Shown here piece by piece: positions 25,829-35,149 of a DNA stretch of 64,000 nucleotides. The position numbers were made by a program, and so were the translations under genes. How positions within the stretch are numbered: position 1 is the stretch's first letter; every line of letters starts with the position of its first letter. The notes under the pieces were generated by a model. That model saw nothing but the letters and a program-made list of their open reading frames with translations. It was not told the DNA's origin and searched no databases. Source of the stretch: Salinarimonas sp046292825 (GTDB lineage: Bacteria; Pseudomonadota; Alphaproteobacteria; Rhizobiales; Beijerinckiaceae); NCBI RefSeq assembly GCF_046292825.1, contig NZ_JBKBQG010000002.1, positions 62,001 to 126,000 on the forward strand, in the 5' to 3' direction.

Positions 25829-26614
25829 ATGAAGCGAGCACAACTCCTAGTACTTGGCATCGCGGTCGCGGCCGGTTTGGGCGCCATGCTGATGACGCGG
25901 GGCGCGCCCCCGCCGCCGCCGACGCCCGAGCCCGTCGCCTACGTGGCCCCCGCGCCGCGGGTGCAGACGACGCCCGTTCTCGTCGCCGCCGTCGACATCC
26001 CGATGGGGCAGACGCTCCGATCGGAGGATCTGCGCTGGCTCGATTGGCCGGCGGACAGCGTCCCGGCGGGCCTCGTCACGAGCGATCAGGGCATCGAGAC
26101 CGCCGCCGGCGCCATGACGCGGGTCGCGCTCCTCGCCGGCGAGCCGATCCGGCCCGAGCGCCTGATCCGCGGCGGCAACGGCTTCATGTCGGCGATCCTG
26201 CCGCAGGGCATGCGGGCGCTCGCCATCTCGATCGACACGCGCGGCGCGACCTCCGCCGGCGGCTTCGTCCTGCCGAACGACCGGGTCGACGTGATCCGCA
26301 CCGTCCGCGACGAAGGCGGCGGGGATTCGCACAGCGCGCAGACGATCCTGCGCAACATCCGCGTCCTCGCCATCGGCAAGAACGTCCAGACCGACGAGCG
26401 CGGCAATTCCTACGTCGACGGAGAGACCGCGACGCTCGAGGTGACGCCCTCCCAGGCCGAGATGCTCACGCTCGCGCAGCGCACGGGCCAGCTCGCGCTC
26501 GTCCTGCGCAGCCTCGCCGACGCCTCCCCCGCCGAGGACGTGGTCGAGGAGACCGAGAGCAACGGGCTCACCATCGTCCGCTTCGGCGTCCCCCGCCAGA
26601 CGACCACGCCTTGA
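25829..26614 (+). CDS. cpaB: Flp pilus assembly protein CpaB (RcpC)
   Basis: 261 residues. An N-terminal membrane anchor (LLVLGIAVAAGLGAMLM) and a Pro-rich spacer precede an SAF-type domain (VLVAAVDIPMGQTLRSEDL) and the CpaB/RcpC domain with MRALAISIDTRGATSAGGFV and LPNDRVDVIRT, typical of the family. It is expected to sit in the periplasm and work with the secretin CpaC. ATG 25829 was preferred over 25784 because the hydrophobic anchor then starts almost at once. A new transcription unit may begin here given the 111-bp gap and CtrA-like site. Confidence 0.9.
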   Translation: MKRAQLLVLGIAVAAGLGAMLMTRGAPPPPPTPEPVAYVAPAPRVQTTPVLVAAVDIPMGQTLRSEDLRWLDWPADSVPAGLVTSDQGIETAAGAMTRVALLAGEPIRPERLIRGGNGFMSAILPQGMRALAISIDTRGATSAGGFVLPNDRVDVIRTVRDEGGGDSHSAQTILRNIRVLAIGKNVQTDERGNSYVDGETATLEVTPSQAEMLTLAQRTGQLALVLRSLADASPAEDVVEETESNGLTIVRFGVPRQTTTP

Positions 26615-26625
26615 GGATTGAGACG

Positions 26626-28056
26626 ATGTCCGTCCGCCCGACGCTCTCCGTCGCCCGCGCCGCGCTCCTCGCCTGCGCCGCGCTCGCCCTCATGCCCCAC
26701 TCCGCTCCCCTGGCGGCCGATTGGGGGCCGGCCACGACGGTCGCGCCGTCCGCCGGAGAGGCGATGATGGCGCGTACCATCAATCTCGCGGTCGGGAAGT
26801 CGGTGATCATCGATCTGCCGCGCGACGCGAAGGAGGTCTTCGTCGCCAACCCCGCGGTGGCGAACGCCGTCGTCCGCTCGGCCCGCAAGATCTTCCTCAT
26901 CGGCCAGGCGGCGGGTTCGACCTCGGTCTTCGTCTTCGATGCGCAGGGCCGGCAGATCGCCTCGCTCGACATCGCGGTCGGCCGCGACCTCGCGGCGCTG
27001 CGGGAGACGCTCCGGCGCGCCGTCCCGAACGCGACGATCGACGTGCAGGCGGCGGGCGATTCGATCCTGCTCGTCGGCTCGGTGCCCTCCGCCGCCGATG
27101 CCCAGCGCGCGGTCGACATCGCCAACGCCTTCGTCGGCGCGGCCGAGGGGACGCGCGGCGCGGTGGTCAACTCGCTCTCGATCGGCGCCAAGGAACAGGT
27201 GATGCTGCGCGTCACCGTCGTCGAGGTGGCGCGCTCGGTCCTCAAGAATTTCGGCATCACCACGTCGGCGGGCTGGACCGCGGTGTCCGGCAACGGCCTG
27301 TCCCTCGCGATGCGGGGTTCGCCGGTCGATCCGACGAGCCCGCGCTCGACGGTGGCGGCGACGCTGTCGGCGGGCGGGTTCAACGTGCAATCGACGCTCG
27401 ACGCCTTCGAGAGCGCGGGCATCTCGCGCGTGCTGGCCGAGCCGACCCTCGTCGCGATCTCCGGCGAGACGGCGGATTTCAACGCGGGCGGCGAAATCCC
27501 GCTGCGGACCTGCACCGGCACGGCCGCCGATCGCACCTGCGCGGTCGAGCTCCTGCAGATCGGCGTCCAGCTGCAATTCACCCCCGTCGTCCTGTCGAAC
27601 GGCCGGATCTCGCTGCGGGTGGCGACGCGGGTGCGCGAGCTCGACAGCGCCAACTCGATCAATTTCGAGGGCACCCGGTTTCCAGGCTTCAAGACGCGCG
27701 AATCGGCCACCAGTCTCGAGCTCGCCTCGGGCTCGACGATCATGACCGCGGGCCTCCTCAGCCAGACCTCGGGACAGACGATCAGCGGACTTCCGGGTCT
27801 GATGAACCTGCCCATCCTGGGCTCGCTGTTCCGCTCGCGCGACTACCAGCGCCAGGAGACCGAGCTGATGATCCTGGTCACGCCGGTCATCGCCCAGGCG
27901 ATGCAGCCGACCCAGGTGGCGCGCCCCGACGACAATTTCGTCGACAGCTTCGATCCCCAGGCGGTGCTTCTCGGCCGGCTGAACCGCCTCTACGGCACCG
28001 CCGCGAACACCGACCCGGTCGGCCTGCGCGGCACCTTCGGCTTCATCGCGGATTGA
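26626..28056 (+). CDS. cpaC: Tad pilus secretin CpaC (RcpA)
   Basis: Outer-membrane secretin channel for the pilus. 476 residues: a signal peptide ending near APLAA, the pil_N domain (TINLAVGKSVIIDLPRDAKE, VFVANPAVANAVVRS), a BON/NolW-like region, and the secretin domain with VLAEPTLVAISGETADFNAG and a C-terminal GLPGLMNLPILGSLFRS. A Cys pair (RTCTGTAADRTC) sits in a loop after the GGEIPL motif, an insertion seen in some Tad secretins. Eleven bases after cpaB. Confidence 0.93.
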   Translation: MSVRPTLSVARAALLACAALALMPHSAPLAADWGPATTVAPSAGEAMMARTINLAVGKSVIIDLPRDAKEVFVANPAVANAVVRSARKIFLIGQAAGSTSVFVFDAQGRQIASLDIAVGRDLAALRETLRRAVPNATIDVQAAGDSILLVGSVPSAADAQRAVDIANAFVGAAEGTRGAVVNSLSIGAKEQVMLRVTVVEVARSVLKNFGITTSAGWTAVSGNGLSLAMRGSPVDPTSPRSTVAATLSAGGFNVQSTLDAFESAGISRVLAEPTLVAISGETADFNAGGEIPLRTCTGTAADRTCAVELLQIGVQLQFTPVVLSNGRISLRVATRVRELDSANSINFEGTRFPGFKTRESATSLELASGSTIMTAGLLSQTSGQTISGLPGLMNLPILGSLFRSRDYQRQETELMILVTPVIAQAMQPTQVARPDDNFVDSFDPQAVLLGRLNRLYGTAANTDPVGLRGTFGFIAD

Positions 28057-28072
28057 CGAGGCTTCGACCAAA

Positions 28073-28795
28073 ATGACCAGACCAGCCATTGCAAGGATCG
28101 ACGGGAGCCGGGCGCGAGGCGCGCTTCGCGTCGCCGCCGCGGCCGCTCTCGTGCTCGCGCTGGGTGCCTGCGCCGACCGCGTCACGCAGACGGGCTCGCT
28201 CTACCCGCACGATCACCGCGAACGCCATCCGATCGCCCTCGTCGATGCCCCGAAGACGCTCGACGTCCTCGTGCGCGGCACCGGCCTCGACGCCCGCCAG
28301 CGCGACGACGTGGTCGCCTTCGCGACGGATTACCAGCGCCACGGCTCGGGCGCGCTGCACGTGCAGGTGCCCGCCGGCGGCGACGAGATCGGCACGCGCC
28401 GCACGCTCGAGGGCATCCGTCACGCGGTCGCGAGCGCCGGGCTGCCGACGCGCCACCTGTCGCTCTCCACCTACCCGGCGGCGCGCGGAGAGGTCGCCTC
28501 GGCGATCCGCCTCTCCTTCCGCAAGCTGCAGGCGCGGGTGCAGAGCGAATGCGGGACCTGGCCGCAGGATCTCGGCGTGAGCGATGCCGCCTTCGGCCTG
28601 CGCAACGAGCCCTATTGGAACCTCGGCTGCGCCATGCAGAACAACATCGCCGCGCAGACGGCCGACCCGATCGACCTCGTGCGCGGGCGCACCGCCGACG
28701 GCGGCGACGCCGCGACGCGCGTGCGCGCGCTCGACGCGCGGCGCGAGGGCGCCGATCCGTCGACGAACTGGCCCCCGCTGCGGTCGACGAGGTGA
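28073..28795 (+). CDS. cpaD: Tad pilus lipoprotein CpaD
   Basis: 240 residues. A signal sequence ends in the lipobox LALGAC, so this is an outer-membrane lipoprotein, which in the Caulobacter family supports secretin assembly. Family features: HPIALVDAPKTLDVLVRG and the C-terminal FGLRNEPYWNLGCAMQNNIA, both conserved in CpaD. It follows cpaC by 16 bases and precedes cpaE closely. Confidence 0.9.
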   Translation: MTRPAIARIDGSRARGALRVAAAAALVLALGACADRVTQTGSLYPHDHRERHPIALVDAPKTLDVLVRGTGLDARQRDDVVAFATDYQRHGSGALHVQVPAGGDEIGTRRTLEGIRHAVASAGLPTRHLSLSTYPAARGEVASAIRLSFRKLQARVQSECGTWPQDLGVSDAAFGLRNEPYWNLGCAMQNNIAAQTADPIDLVRGRTADGGDAATRVRALDARREGADPSTNWPPLRSTR

Positions 28796-28817
28796 GCCCG
28801 TGTCGGAGATCCCCACG

Positions 28818-30065
28818 ATGAGCCAATCGCACGCGCAGGACGAACCGATCGCGCCGGTTCCCCGGGTCACCATCCAGGCCTTCTGCGAGACGCAGTCCGT
28901 CGCCGATTCGATCGAGGCCATGGCCGCGGACCGGCGGATGGTGAAGGCGCACGTGCGCGTCCAGACCGGCGGCGGCGCCGCGGCGGCGGCGGGCGCGGGG
29001 GGGGGGGCGCCGCCCCACGAGCGGCTGCTCGAGGCCCGCAGCCAGTCTCCCGAGGAATTCCTCGAACAGCTCGACCGCCTCGCCGAGGTCTGCGACAGCG
29101 GCACCGAGGTGATCGTGCTCGGCTACGTCAACGACGTCGGCTTCTACCGCGAGCTCGTTCGCCGCGGCGTGCGCGATTATCTCATCGTGCCCGCGGCGCC
29201 GATCGACCTCGTGCGCGCGGTCTCGGGCCTCTACGCCGCCCCCGGCGCGAAGCCCGTCGGACGGACGATCGCGGTGATCGGCGCCAAGGGCGGCGTCGGC
29301 GCCTCCACGATCGCCCACAACGTCGCCTGGTCCTTCGCGCGCACGCTCGCGAGCCCGACCGTGATCGTCGATCTCGACGTCGCCTACGGGACGGCGGGGC
29401 TCGACTTCAACCAGGATCCGCCGCAGGGCATCGCGGACATCGTGTTCGCGCCCGATCGCGTCGATGCGACGATCGTCGAGCGGCTGCTCTCGCGCTGCGC
29501 CGACCGGCTGAGCCTCCTCGCGGCGCCCGCCGTCCTCGACCGCACCTGCGATCTCACCGAAACCGCCTTCGACCACCTCGTCGACATCCTGCGCGCCTCG
29601 ACGCCGACGATCGTGCTCGACGTTCCGCATGTCTGGACGGCGTGGGCGCGGCGGCTCCTCGTCGGCTCCGACGACGTTCTCGTCGTGGCGGCCCCCGAGC
29701 TCGCCTCCTTGCGCAACACGAAGAACCTCGTCGACCTCCTCAAGCAGTCGCGACCCAACGACCACCCCCCGAAGGTGCTGCTCAATCAGGTCGGCGTGCC
29801 CAAGCGGCCCGAGATCGCGCCGGCGGATTTCGCCAAGGCGCTCGGTCTCGAGCCCGCCGCGGCGATCCCGTTCGAGCCGCAGCTCTTCGGCACCGCGGCG
29901 AACAACGGGCAGATGATCGCCGAAATCCAGCCGAACGCGAAGGTCGCGGAGTGCTTCGACGACATCGCTCGCGCGATCGTCGGGCGGACCGCCGAGCGTC
30001 GCCGCTCGGGCGGCTCGCTGCTCGAGCCCTTCCTGTCCAAGCTCGTACGCCGCAAGGCGTCCTGA
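28818..30065 (+). CDS. cpaE: Pilus localisation ATPase CpaE (MinD/ParA-like)
   Basis: Cytoplasmic protein of about 415 residues that in Caulobacter directs Tad pili to a pole. The N-terminal receiver-like domain (FCETQSVADSIEAMAADRRM ... GYVNDVGFYRELVRRGVRDYL) is followed by the ParA/MinD domain with the deviant Walker A AVIGAKGGVGASTIAHN. The start is uncertain: ATG 28818 is used here; GTG 28800 is better placed behind AGGTGAG. A run of eleven G (28997-29007) codes a Gly linker and is the one doubtful spot. The reading frame is intact as given, so the present tract length is the in-frame one. Confidence 0.9.
   Translation: MSQSHAQDEPIAPVPRVTIQAFCETQSVADSIEAMAADRRMVKAHVRVQTGGGAAAAAGAGGGAPPHERLLEARSQSPEEFLEQLDRLAEVCDSGTEVIVLGYVNDVGFYRELVRRGVRDYLIVPAAPIDLVRAVSGLYAAPGAKPVGRTIAVIGAKGGVGASTIAHNVAWSFARTLASPTVIVDLDVAYGTAGLDFNQDPPQGIADIVFAPDRVDATIVERLLSRCADRLSLLAAPAVLDRTCDLTETAFDHLVDILRASTPTIVLDVPHVWTAWARRLLVGSDDVLVVAAPELASLRNTKNLVDLLKQSRPNDHPPKVLLNQVGVPKRPEIAPADFAKALGLEPAAAIPFEPQLFGTAANNGQMIAEIQPNAKVAECFDDIARAIVGRTAERRRSGGSLLEPFLSKLVRRKAS
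28997..29007 (+). repeat. Homopolymer G11 inside cpaE
   Basis: Eleven consecutive G, in the Ala/Gly linker after the first 55 or so residues of CpaE. Any gain or loss not a multiple of three would truncate the protein. It is either a slippage (phase-variation) site or a spot prone to sequencing error. Confidence 0.9.
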
Positions 30066-30089
30066 TCCGCGAGGAGCCGTCGAAAGCCC

Positions 30090-31595
30090 ATGTTCGGCAA
30101 GAGACCCACCACCGGATCGCCCTCACGCCCCATCGCCGTGGAGCCGGGCCTGCTCGTCCCCGCCGCCCCGCCGCTCGATCGCCTGCCGAGCGGCGCGGGC
30201 GCGGCAGCGGTGCCGGTCCTGCGCGACGGCGGCCCCGCGTCCCTCTCCGCGCTCGAGCCGCGCCGCGTGGACGAGAAGCCGGTGGCGGTGGTCGAGCGCG
30301 GGAAGTCGGACAAGTACTACCAGACGAAGAGCATGATCTTCGGCGCGCTGATCGAGGCGATCGATCTCGCGCAGCTCTCGCGGCTCGACGCCGATTCGGC
30401 GCGCGAGGAGATCCGCGACATCGTCAGCGAGATCGTGGCGCTCAAGAACGTCGTCATGTCGATCGCCGAGCAGGAGGAACTGCTCGAGGACATCTGCAAC
30501 GACGTGCTCGGCTACGGGCCGCTCGAGCCGCTGCTCGCGCGCGACGACATCGCCGACATCATGGTCAACGGCGCGAACAAGACCTATATCGAAGTCGGCG
30601 GCAAGATCCAGCTGACGAACATCCGCTTCCGCGACAACACGCAGCTGATGAACATCTGCCAGCGGATCGTCAGCCAGGTCGGTCGCCGCGTCGACGAATC
30701 GAGCCCGATCTGCGACGCGCGCCTGCCCGACGGCTCGCGCGTGAACGTGATCGCACCGCCCCTGTCGATCGACGGGCCGGCGCTCACCATCCGCAAGTTC
30801 AAGAAAGAGAAGCTCACCCTCGACCAGCTGACGAAGTTCGGCGCGATCTCACCCGCGGGTGCGGACATCCTGAAGATCATCGGTCGGGTGCGCTGCAACA
30901 CCGTCATCTCCGGCGGCACCGGCTCGGGCAAGACGACGCTGCTCAACTGCCTGACGAACTACATCGAGCACGACGAGCGGATCATCACCTGCGAGGACGC
31001 GGCCGAACTCCAGCTCCAGCAGCCGCACGTGGTGCGCCTCGAGACGCGCCCGCCCAATCTCGAGGGTCAGGGCCAGGTCACGATGCGCGACCTCGTGCGC
31101 AATTGCCTGCGCATGCGCCCCGAGCGGATCATCGTCGGCGAGGTGCGCGGCCCGGAGGCCTTCGACCTCCTCCAGGCGATGAACACCGGCCACGACGGCT
31201 CGATGGGCACGCTCCACGCGAACTCGCCGCGCGAGTGCCTCTCGCGTATCGAATCGATGATCACCATGGGCGGCTTCTCGCTGCCCTCGCGCACCATCCG
31301 CGAGATGATCGTCTCCTCCATCGACGTCATCATCCAGGCGGCGCGTCTGCGCGACGGATCGCGCCGGATCACCCACGTCACGGAGGTGATCGGCATGGAA
31401 GGCGACGTCATCATCACGCAGGATCTCGTCCTCTACGACATCGTCGGCGAAGACGCGAACGGCAAGCTGATCGGCCGGCACCGCTCGACGGGGATCGGGC
31501 GGCCGCAATTCTGGGATCGCGCGCGCTATTACGGCTGCGAGACCGCGCTCGCGGCCGCGCTCGACAGCCTCGAAGTCACGGACGCGGATACGTGA
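30090..31595 (+). CDS. cpaF: Tad pilus secretion ATPase CpaF (TadA)
   Basis: Hexameric traffic ATPase of the VirB11/GspE type that powers pilus extension. 501 residues with a disordered N-terminal 70, then an N-terminal all-alpha/beta domain (ICNDVLGYGPLEPLLARDDI). Walker A is ISGGTGSGKTTLLN, the Asp box ERIITCEDAAELQLQ, Walker B PERIIVGEVRGPEAFDLLQA and a His box near GHDGSMGTLHANS. The family residues are all in place. 24 bases downstream of cpaE. Confidence 0.96.
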   Translation: MFGKRPTTGSPSRPIAVEPGLLVPAAPPLDRLPSGAGAAAVPVLRDGGPASLSALEPRRVDEKPVAVVERGKSDKYYQTKSMIFGALIEAIDLAQLSRLDADSAREEIRDIVSEIVALKNVVMSIAEQEELLEDICNDVLGYGPLEPLLARDDIADIMVNGANKTYIEVGGKIQLTNIRFRDNTQLMNICQRIVSQVGRRVDESSPICDARLPDGSRVNVIAPPLSIDGPALTIRKFKKEKLTLDQLTKFGAISPAGADILKIIGRVRCNTVISGGTGSGKTTLLNCLTNYIEHDERIITCEDAAELQLQQPHVVRLETRPPNLEGQGQVTMRDLVRNCLRMRPERIIVGEVRGPEAFDLLQAMNTGHDGSMGTLHANSPRECLSRIESMITMGGFSLPSRTIREMIVSSIDVIIQAARLRDGSRRITHVTEVIGMEGDVIITQDLVLYDIVGEDANGKLIGRHRSTGIGRPQFWDRARYYGCETALAAALDSLEVTDADT

Positions 31596-31620
31596 CGACG
31601 CAACGCGAGCAGGAGGGGCC

Positions 31621-32592
31621 ATGACCACGCAACAGCTCATCGTCGCCGCGCTCGCCATGATCGCCGCGGGCGGTTTCGCCTGGGTGTTCCTCTATCCGAT
31701 CTTCTCGGGCCAGCGTCGGGCGGAGGCGCGCCAACAGGCGCTCTCCGCGCGCCCCGCCGAGAAGCGCGCGGAGCGTGCGGCCGCCAACCGGCGCGACCAG
31801 ATCGCTCAGAGTCTCAAGGAGCTCGAGGCGCGCGAGACCCTCAAGAACAAGCGCAGCCTCAAGGAGCGCATCGCGCATGCGGGGCTCGACTGGTCGATCG
31901 GCCGCTTCTACCTCGTCAGCGCGGGCTCGGGCGTCGCGGCCGGCCTCGTCGGCCTGATCGCGACGGGCAATCTGTTCGCGGCCGGGCTCGCCGCCTTCGC
32001 GGGCTTCTTCGGCCTGCCGCGCTGGACCATCGACCACATCGCCAATCGCCGCATGCTCGCTTTCGTCGAGGAATTGCCGAACGCGATCGACATCATCGTC
32101 CGCGGCATCCGCGCGGGCCTGCCGCTCGGCGATTGCGTGCGCGAGATCGCGAGTTCGGCGCGCGAGCCGGTGCGCACCGAGTTCCGCCTCCTCGTCGAGG
32201 CGCAGACCGTCGGGATGTCGCTCTCCGAGGCCGTGCAACGCATCCCCGAGCGGATCCCGACCCCGGAGGCGAACTTCTTCGCCATCGTCATCGCCATCCA
32301 GGCGAAAGCGGGCGGCAATCTCTCCGAGGCCCTGGGCAACCTCTCCCGCGTTCTGCGCGACCGCAAGAAGATGAAGGCGAAAGTCAAGGCGATGAGCACC
32401 GAGGCGAAGACCTCGGCCGCGATCATCGCCTCGCTGCCCTTCCTCGTGGTGGCGATCACCTATTTCACCAGCCCCGACTACATCTCCCTGAACTGGACGA
32501 CCCTGATCGGCAAGATCGTGCTCGGGGTATGCGCGTTCTGGATGATGATCGGCGTGTTCGTGATGAAGAAGATGATCGATTTCGACATCTGA
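31621..32592 (+). CDS. tadB: Tad pilus inner-membrane platform protein TadB
   Basis: 323 residues, a GspF-family protein. One helix at the N-terminus, a basic linker, a second hydrophobic pair (LVSAGSGVAAGLVGLIATGN), the T2SSF domain (VEELPNAIDIIVRGIRAGLP, then AVQRIPERIPTPEANFFAIV), and C-terminal helices. It partners TadC to form the platform on which CpaF acts. The ATG follows AGGAGGGGCC. Confidence 0.93.
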   Translation: MTTQQLIVAALAMIAAGGFAWVFLYPIFSGQRRAEARQQALSARPAEKRAERAAANRRDQIAQSLKELEARETLKNKRSLKERIAHAGLDWSIGRFYLVSAGSGVAAGLVGLIATGNLFAAGLAAFAGFFGLPRWTIDHIANRRMLAFVEELPNAIDIIVRGIRAGLPLGDCVREIASSAREPVRTEFRLLVEAQTVGMSLSEAVQRIPERIPTPEANFFAIVIAIQAKAGGNLSEALGNLSRVLRDRKKMKAKVKAMSTEAKTSAAIIASLPFLVVAITYFTSPDYISLNWTTLIGKIVLGVCAFWMMIGVFVMKKMIDFDI

Positions 32593-32602
32593 GGAGCACG
32601 TC

Positions 32603-33580
32603 GTGACGGGCTTGATGTACACGATCACCGATCCGCAGTTCCTCGCGATGGCGCTCGCGGCCATCGCCGCGGCCGCCAGCGTCTATTCGATCGCGATGCC
32701 GCTCGTGAGCGGCGACAATCTCAACAAGCGCCTCAAGGCGGTCTCCGTCGAGCGCGAGCGGATCCGCGCCCGCGAGCGCGAGCGCCTCTCCGCCTCCCAG
32801 GCGCGCCCGAGCCTGCGCCAGCGCCCCACCGCCCGGCTGCGGGAGATCGTCGACCGCTTCCGCCTCTCCGACTGGCTCGGCACCGATTCGGCCAAGAAGC
32901 AGCTCGCGCTCGCCGGCTACCGCGGTCAGAAGGCGGAGTACACGTTCCTTCTCTTCCGTCTGGTGATGCCGATCGCGCTCGGCCTGATCTCGGGGTTCTA
33001 CCTCTTCGTTCTCAACAGCTTCGAACTCGCCGCCCTGATGCGGCTCGTGATCGTGATGATCGCGATCTATCTCGGCATCAAGCTGCCGGAGATCTATCTG
33101 CGCAACACCCGGGACAAGCGGCAGGCCTCGCTCCGGCGCGCTTGGCCCGATGCGCTCGACCTGCTTCTGATCTGCGTCGAATCGGGCATGTCGATCGAGC
33201 AGGCGATCCGGCGCGTGAGCGTCGAGGTGGGTACGAACTCGATCGCGCTCGCCGAGGAACTCACCCTCACCTCCGCCGAGATGTCCTATCTGAACGATCG
33301 CCGCGCGGCCTACGAGAACCTCGCCGAGCGCACCGGGCTCGAGCAGGTCAAGGCGGTCGTCACCGCCCTCCTCCAGGCGGAGAAGTACGGCACCCCCATC
33401 GGCCAGGCCCTGCGCGTGTTGGCTCAGGAGAGCCGCGATCAGCGCATGGCGGAGGCCGAGAAGAAGGCCGCCGCCCTCCCCCCGAAGCTCACCGTGCCGA
33501 TGATCGTGTTCTTCCTGCCGGTGCTCTTCGCCGTGCTGCTCACGCCGGCGCTGATCCAGGTGTTCGAGACGTTCCAGTGA
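32603..33580 (+). CDS. tadC: Tad pilus inner-membrane platform protein TadC
   Basis: 325 residues, GspF family, second platform subunit. Hydrophobic N-terminus, a basic segment (RERIRARERERLSASQARPS), a transmembrane pair (FRLVMPIALGLISGFYLFVL), the T2SSF domain (DALDLLLICVESGMSIEQAI) and the C-terminal MIVFFLPVLFAVLLTPALIQ. Starts with GTG 32603, ten bases after the TadB stop, preceded by GAGGAG. It is the last gene of the plus-strand Tad operon; it converges on a flavoprotein gene 22 bases away without an obvious terminator. Confidence 0.92.
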   Translation: MTGLMYTITDPQFLAMALAAIAAAASVYSIAMPLVSGDNLNKRLKAVSVERERIRARERERLSASQARPSLRQRPTARLREIVDRFRLSDWLGTDSAKKQLALAGYRGQKAEYTFLLFRLVMPIALGLISGFYLFVLNSFELAALMRLVIVMIAIYLGIKLPEIYLRNTRDKRQASLRRAWPDALDLLLICVESGMSIEQAIRRVSVEVGTNSIALAEELTLTSAEMSYLNDRRAAYENLAERTGLEQVKAVVTALLQAEKYGTPIGQALRVLAQESRDQRMAEAEKKAAALPPKLTVPMIVFFLPVLFAVLLTPALIQVFETFQ

Positions 33581-33602
33581 TCGCGACGGGTCGAGGGGCG
33601 GC

Positions 33603-35096
33603 CTAGCCCCGCCCCTGCAGCGCGCCGGCGACGCCGTTGCCGGCCATGCGGCCGAAGACCGAGCCCGACATCAGGCCGGTGCCGCCGGGATAATTGAAGT
33701 AGAACAGCCCGCCGACGAGCTCCCCCGCCGCGTAGAGGCCGGGGATCGGCGCCATGTCGGTGTCGAGAACCTGGGCGGTGTTCGGATCGATGCGCAGTCC
33801 GCCGAAGGTGAAGGTGATGCCGCAGGTCACCTGGTAGGCCTCGAAGGGTCCCTCGTCGATCGTGTTCGCCCAGTTCGACTTCCGCACGGGGAGGCCCTCC
33901 GTGCAGCGCCCGTCCTTCACGTTCGCGTCGAAGGGGATGTCGGTGCGCACGGCCGAATTGTAGGCGCGGACCTCCTCGAGAAACGCGCGCGGATCGACGC
34001 CCTCGAGCTTGCCCGCGAGCTCCTCGAGCGTCGGCGCGGTCACCTTCGTCACGCGGCGGATGCGGTACTCGTCGCGCAGGAGGTGGACGACCTTGCGATC
34101 GAAGATCTGCCAGGCGAACTGGTCGGGCTGCTCCAGGACGACGCGGCCGTATTTGGCATATGTGTAGTTGCGAAAATCCGCACCCTCGTCGACGAAGCGC
34201 CGACCGTGGGCAGTGACCATAATGCCCCAGGGATAGGAATGCTTCTGGAAATTGTCGCCGACGGTCAGATCCCCGAATTCCGGCGCGTTGTAATCCCACC
34301 CGACCGCGTGGCAGCCCGACCAATTGCCGTAGGGCGAGGCGCCGACGTCGAGCGCCATCTTGATGCCGTCGCCCGTGTTGAAGCGCGTGCCGCGCACCTT
34401 GGCGAGCTCCCAGCCGGGTCCGAGATAGCGCGTGCGCATCTCCGGATTGGCCTCGAAGCCGCCCGACGCGACGACGACCGCGCGCGCCGCGAGATCGTGG
34501 ATCGCTCCCCCTCGCTTGACGCGCACGCCGGTGACCGCGTGGCCGTCGTGGAGAAGGGACACGGCGCGGGCCTCGTAGCGGATCTCGATGCCGAGGCGCT
34601 CGGCGATCGCCGTCTCCTGATCCACGAGGCCGGGCCCGCCGCCCCAGGATTCGACCGTCAGCCCGCCCCAGAACTTGAACTTGCCGTCGATCTTGAAGGC
34701 CTGTCGGCCGTAGATCGGCTGGAAGCGCACGCCCTTCTCGCGCAGCCAGAGCATGGTCTCGAAGGAGCGCGTCACCAGCGCCTCGCACAGAGCGGGATCC
34801 GTGCGGTAGCGGGTGACGCGGAACATGTCGTCGAAGAACTGGTCGGTCGTGTAGGTGCCGAAATCGGTCATCGCGATCTCGTCGTCGCTGAGATCGGGCA
34901 TCACCGCGCGCAGATCCTCGACGCCGCGATAGGCGAAGCGGATGGCGCCGGCGGTGAAGCGGCTGTTGCCGCCGTTCTCGTCCCGCGGCGCGCGCTCGAG
35001 CATCAGGACGTCGAGCCCGGCCTCGCGTGCGGCGAGCGCCGCGCAGAACGCCGCGTTTCCGGCCCCGACGACGATGAGATCCCACTTCCTGCTCAC
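33603..35096 (-). CDS. FAD-dependent tricarballylate dehydrogenase-like flavoprotein (TcuA type)
   Basis: Fumarate reductase/succinate dehydrogenase flavoprotein-fold enzyme, about 497 residues. The FAD site VVGAGNAAFCAALAAREAG is at the N-terminus and a second FAD contact is near GGTGLMSGSVFGRMAGNG. TSFGG-like HAVGWDYNAPEF and ITFTFGGLRIDPNTAQVLD fit the TcuA family, which oxidises tricarballylate to cis-aconitate. A fumarate reductase-like or 3-ketosteroid role is less likely. The start is GTG 35096 with AAGGAG upstream; the longer TTG at 35126 is weaker. No tcuB or transporter gene adjoins. The divergent GntR-FCD gene and the operator-like repeat upstream suggest substrate-induced control. 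Confidence 0.78.
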   Translation of the reverse strand: MSRKWDLIVVGAGNAAFCAALAAREAGLDVLMLERAPRDENGGNSRFTAGAIRFAYRGVEDLRAVMPDLSDDEIAMTDFGTYTTDQFFDDMFRVTRYRTDPALCEALVTRSFETMLWLREKGVRFQPIYGRQAFKIDGKFKFWGGLTVESWGGGPGLVDQETAIAERLGIEIRYEARAVSLLHDGHAVTGVRVKRGGAIHDLAARAVVVASGGFEANPEMRTRYLGPGWELAKVRGTRFNTGDGIKMALDVGASPYGNWSGCHAVGWDYNAPEFGDLTVGDNFQKHSYPWGIMVTAHGRRFVDEGADFRNYTYAKYGRVVLEQPDQFAWQIFDRKVVHLLRDEYRIRRVTKVTAPTLEELAGKLEGVDPRAFLEEVRAYNSAVRTDIPFDANVKDGRCTEGLPVRKSNWANTIDEGPFEAYQVTCGITFTFGGLRIDPNTAQVLDTDMAPIPGLYAAGELVGGLFYFNYPGGTGLMSGSVFGRMAGNGVAGALQGRG

Positions 35097-35137
35097 GCGA
35101 GGCCGCTCCTTCTTTTCCCTACCCAAACTCCGCCCTT

Positions 35138-35149
35138 ATTGTACACAAT
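35138..35149. promoter_or_regulatory. GntR (FCD)-type operator candidate
   Basis: ATTGT-AC-ACAAT, a perfect 5-bp inverted repeat with a two-base spacer. It lies 42 bases before the flavoprotein start and 185 bases before the divergent GntR gene. FCD-type GntR regulators typically bind short TTGTnnACAA-like palindromes. Confidence 0.6.
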
